This document shows, piece by piece, positions 4,121 to 5,084 of a DNA stretch of 5,084 nt. Position numbers and translations under genes: made by a program. How positions within the stretch are numbered: position 1 is the first letter of the stretch; the number at the start of each line of letters is the position of its first letter. This DNA comes from Natronoplasma sp964602715 (GTDB taxonomy: Archaea; Thermoplasmatota; Thermoplasmata; Halarchaeoplasmatales; Halarchaeoplasmataceae). The notes under the pieces are model-generated. The model ran no database searches. It saw nothing but the letters and a program-made list of their open reading frames with translations, and was not told the origin of the DNA. Where the stretch lies: the NCBI GenBank assembly GCA_964602715.1, contig CAZRSB010000087.1:1-5084 (forward strand). The letters are read 5' to 3'.

Positions 4121-4576
4121 ATGACAGGATTGAAATTGGTAAGTCTAGAATTTGATGATGGTGAAAAAATTCCTAGAAAATATGGCTATGAGGTGGAAAA
4201 TATCAATCCTCCTCTAGAGATAAGTGGAGTACCTGATGATACAAAATCACTTGCTCTTATTATGGATGATCCCGATGCGGTCAAGCCCGCTGGAAAAGTA
4301 TGGGATCATTGGGTGATCTGGAATATCGAACCAAATACTAGCCAGATAGGAGAAGACGAGGTACCACCAGGTGCAGTTGAAGGTAAGAATGATTATAATG
4401 AACAGGGATATGGAGGTCCGAATCCTCCTGATAGAGAGCACACCTACAAGTTCAAATTGTACGCTCTAGATAGAACAATCGACCTTCCACGTAATTCTAA
4501 AAAAGAGGATCTCGAAGATGAGATGAAAGGCCATATATTAGATAAAGCACTGCTAGAAGGCACCTTTAAGCCATGA
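4121..4576 (+). CDS. YbhB/YbcL family Raf kinase inhibitor-like protein (PEBP fold)
   Basis: The 151-aa protein is a prokaryotic phosphatidylethanolamine-binding-protein homologue. Family landmarks are FDDGEKIPRKYG with INPPLEISGVP (residues 11-37), MDDPDA (48-53), WDHWVIWNI (61-69), NDYNEQGYGGPNPP (90-103), HTYKFKLYALD (107-117) and ILDKALLEGTF (139-149). The D-D-P-D-A, DHW and GYxGPxxP segments line the small anion/ligand pocket. Where many homologues have GPCPP this one has GPNPP, a tolerated variant. There is no signal peptide, so it is cytosolic. The biochemical role in prokaryotes is not settled; effects on other proteins are inferred from eukaryotic relatives. Start ATG 4121 is set by a strong SD. 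It stands alone, with its own promoter and terminator. Confidence 0.96.
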   Translation: MTGLKLVSLEFDDGEKIPRKYGYEVENINPPLEISGVPDDTKSLALIMDDPDAVKPAGKVWDHWVIWNIEPNTSQIGEDEVPPGAVEGKNDYNEQGYGGPNPPDREHTYKFKLYALDRTIDLPRNSKKEDLEDEMKGHILDKALLEGTFKP

Positions 4577-4591
4577 AAAAAACTTTCTTAC

Positions 4592-4612
4592 CTATTTTTT
4601 AGCCTTTTTTCC
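4592..4612 (+). terminator. T-rich terminator after the PEBP gene
   Basis: Two runs of six T (4595-4600 and 4605-4610) on the plus strand, about 20 nt after the PEBP stop, in a gap converging with the flavodoxin remnant. The A run at 4576-4582 could do the same for the opposite strand. Confidence 0.5.
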
Positions 4613-4626
4613 TTGAACTGGACGTC

Positions 4627-4857
4627 CTATACGATTTTGTTAACAAATCTTTTTATTTTATCATCGCTGATATTCCTACCGATCTCATCTTCATGTATCT
4701 CCAGTGTTCCTTTAGGTTTCTTTTCACATAATTTTTCCAACTCTCGAAAGGTCTTTTCTCCACCGCTTCCACCATGTGTACAGAAAAAACTGACATTGCT
4801 AAACATATCTCTATTATTCAAAATGAATGTTCTAACAGCAGGAGAAGGCTTATTCAC
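4627..4857 (-). pseudogene. Flavodoxin-family protein, C-terminal half only
   Basis: The 76 codons match the second half of FMN-binding flavodoxin-like proteins. NKPSPAVRTFI (2-12) follows, in intact members, a GTPVWAG-type strand. NVSFFCTHGGSGGEKTFRELEKLC (21-44) is the hallmark second loop near the flavin, and the rest is the terminal strand and helix. The N-terminal half, with the FMN-phosphate loop (SxTGxT) and roughly 80 residues, is absent. Upstream on the minus strand the frame meets TAG at once (4858-4860), and the translation beyond has no similarity. The apparent start is GTG at 4857 without an SD. With no FMN phosphate site the fragment should be non-functional. The break coincides with the left end of a mobile element, so disruption by insertion is the simplest explanation. 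Confidence 0.85.
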
Positions 4858-4878
4858 CTAAAAACAGGCAGGAGGAGG

Positions 4879-4898
4879 CTCCTTCCTTCAGGGAGGAG
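4879..4898 (+). repeat. Subterminal hairpin of the IS element
   Basis: CTCCTTCC (4879-4886) pairs with GGGAGGAG (4891-4898): eight pairs including one G-T, closed by loop TTCA. The following AGGAATGCCAC resembles the GGAGGA-tGtCAC strings common at IS605-group ends, where such hairpins are the recognition site of the HUH transposase TnpA. It starts 21 nt from the proposed left boundary. Confidence 0.65.
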
Positions 4899-4930
4899 AG
4901 GAATGCCACTTTTACTTACCCCTCCCTTGA

Positions 4931-4942
4931 ATATTTAAATAG
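4931..4942 (+). promoter_or_regulatory. TATA box of tnpB
   Basis: ATATTTAAATAG centred near 4937 is about 30 bp before ATG 4967. With no SD before the ATG, tnpB is probably leaderless. Confidence 0.6.
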
Positions 4943-4966
4943 AAAAAAAAACATTACTAAAGATGG

Positions 4967-5084
4967 ATGCGTCGGACAATCAAGATCAAACTCTCCCTGG
5001 AAAACCGGGAATGTCTAGAGAAAACTGTGCAACAGTTCAAAAAAGCATGCCAGATGACTGTCGAAGAAGGATGGGATGAGAACG
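4967..5084 (+). CDS. tnpB: TnpB-like RNA-guided nuclease, N-terminal 39 residues
   Basis: From ATG 4967 the open frame reads MRRTIKIKLSLENRECLEKTVQQFKKACQMTVEEGWDEN and leaves the window open. The pattern, a basic beta strand (RTIKIKL), a helix with 'TVQQFKKACQ' and then a Gly-Trp near residue 35, is that of the N-terminal wedge domain of archaeal TnpB/IS1341-type proteins (intact members are about 370-430 aa). These are RuvC-like nucleases guided by an RNA made from the element's right end; the catalytic RuvC and zinc-finger parts lie beyond the window. ATG 4963 is in another frame and soon meets a stop. Recognition rests on 39 residues plus the hairpin context. Confidence 0.75.
   Translation, partial: MRRTIKIKLSLENRECLEKTVQQFKKACQMTVEEGWDEN

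Larger units (their letters stand above)
4858..5084 (+). mobile_element. IS200/IS605-family (IS1341-type) element, left end and start of tnpB; right end outside the window
   Basis: The interval starts exactly where flavodoxin homology stops, just after TTCAC (4853-4857). It contains a subterminal hairpin (4879-4898), a TATA box (4931-4942) and the N-terminus of a TnpB-like protein. IS605-group elements have subterminal hairpins instead of terminal inverted repeats, insert 3' to a short fixed motif and make no target duplication, all consistent with this arrangement. No tnpA lies between the junction and tnpB. The right end cannot be seen. The boundary is inferred from loss of flavodoxin similarity, not from comparison with an empty site. 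Confidence 0.7.

Noticed and set aside
4963..5079. Frame from ATG 4963 (MDASDNQDQTL...)
   Set aside because: It stops after about 39 codons, while the frame from ATG 4967 gives a recognisable TnpB N-terminus and stays open.

Overview
The window is archaeal. It carries the conserved cluster for ribosomal proteins eL18, uL13 and uS9 and RNA polymerase subunit N. Shine-Dalgarno sites match the archaeal 16S tail (GGTGA, GGAGG), several TATA boxes lie at the distance expected for leaderless mRNAs, and both tRNAs look archaeal. The DNA is AT-rich and many proteins are rich in Asp, Glu and Lys. A euryarchaeal lineage is likely, but nothing here fixes it further.

Layout from left to right. Bases 1-53 are the 3' part of tRNA-Thr(CGT). 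After a non-coding stretch, a MoaD/SAMP-type ubiquitin-like protein ending in Gly-Gly (minus strand) lies divergent from a winged-helix regulator (plus strand). The regulator is followed by a second small winged-helix protein whose N-terminal part appears to sit in another frame. Bases 1644-1853 hold no gene but do hold a strong orphan BRE/TATA promoter, a C-rich tract (G-quadruplex motif on the minus strand), T tracts and a perfect 14-bp palindrome; a short non-coding RNA is possible. Next, on the minus strand, comes tRNA-Pro(GGG), preceded in transcription order by rpoN, uS9, uL13 and eL18. In each of the three protein-gene junctions the Shine-Dalgarno site overlaps the stop codon of the gene before it, which suggests translational coupling.

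Beyond the operon promoter (about 3436-3447) lie a doubtful 63-aa ORF, an unrecognised charged coiled-coil protein (leaderless) and a PEBP/YbhB-family protein (leadered, with a strong SD), all on the plus strand.

The right edge is the most dynamic part. A flavodoxin-family gene (minus strand) keeps only its C-terminal half and stops at position 4857, after a TTCAC motif. There a subterminal hairpin begins, followed by a TATA box and the first 39 codons of a TnpB-like protein that runs off the window. I read this as the left end of an IS200/IS605-family (IS1341-type) element inserted in the flavodoxin gene. I found no CRISPR array and no clearly new multi-gene system. The best candidates for novelty are the orphan promoter/C-rich locus, the frame-split regulator and the IS junction.
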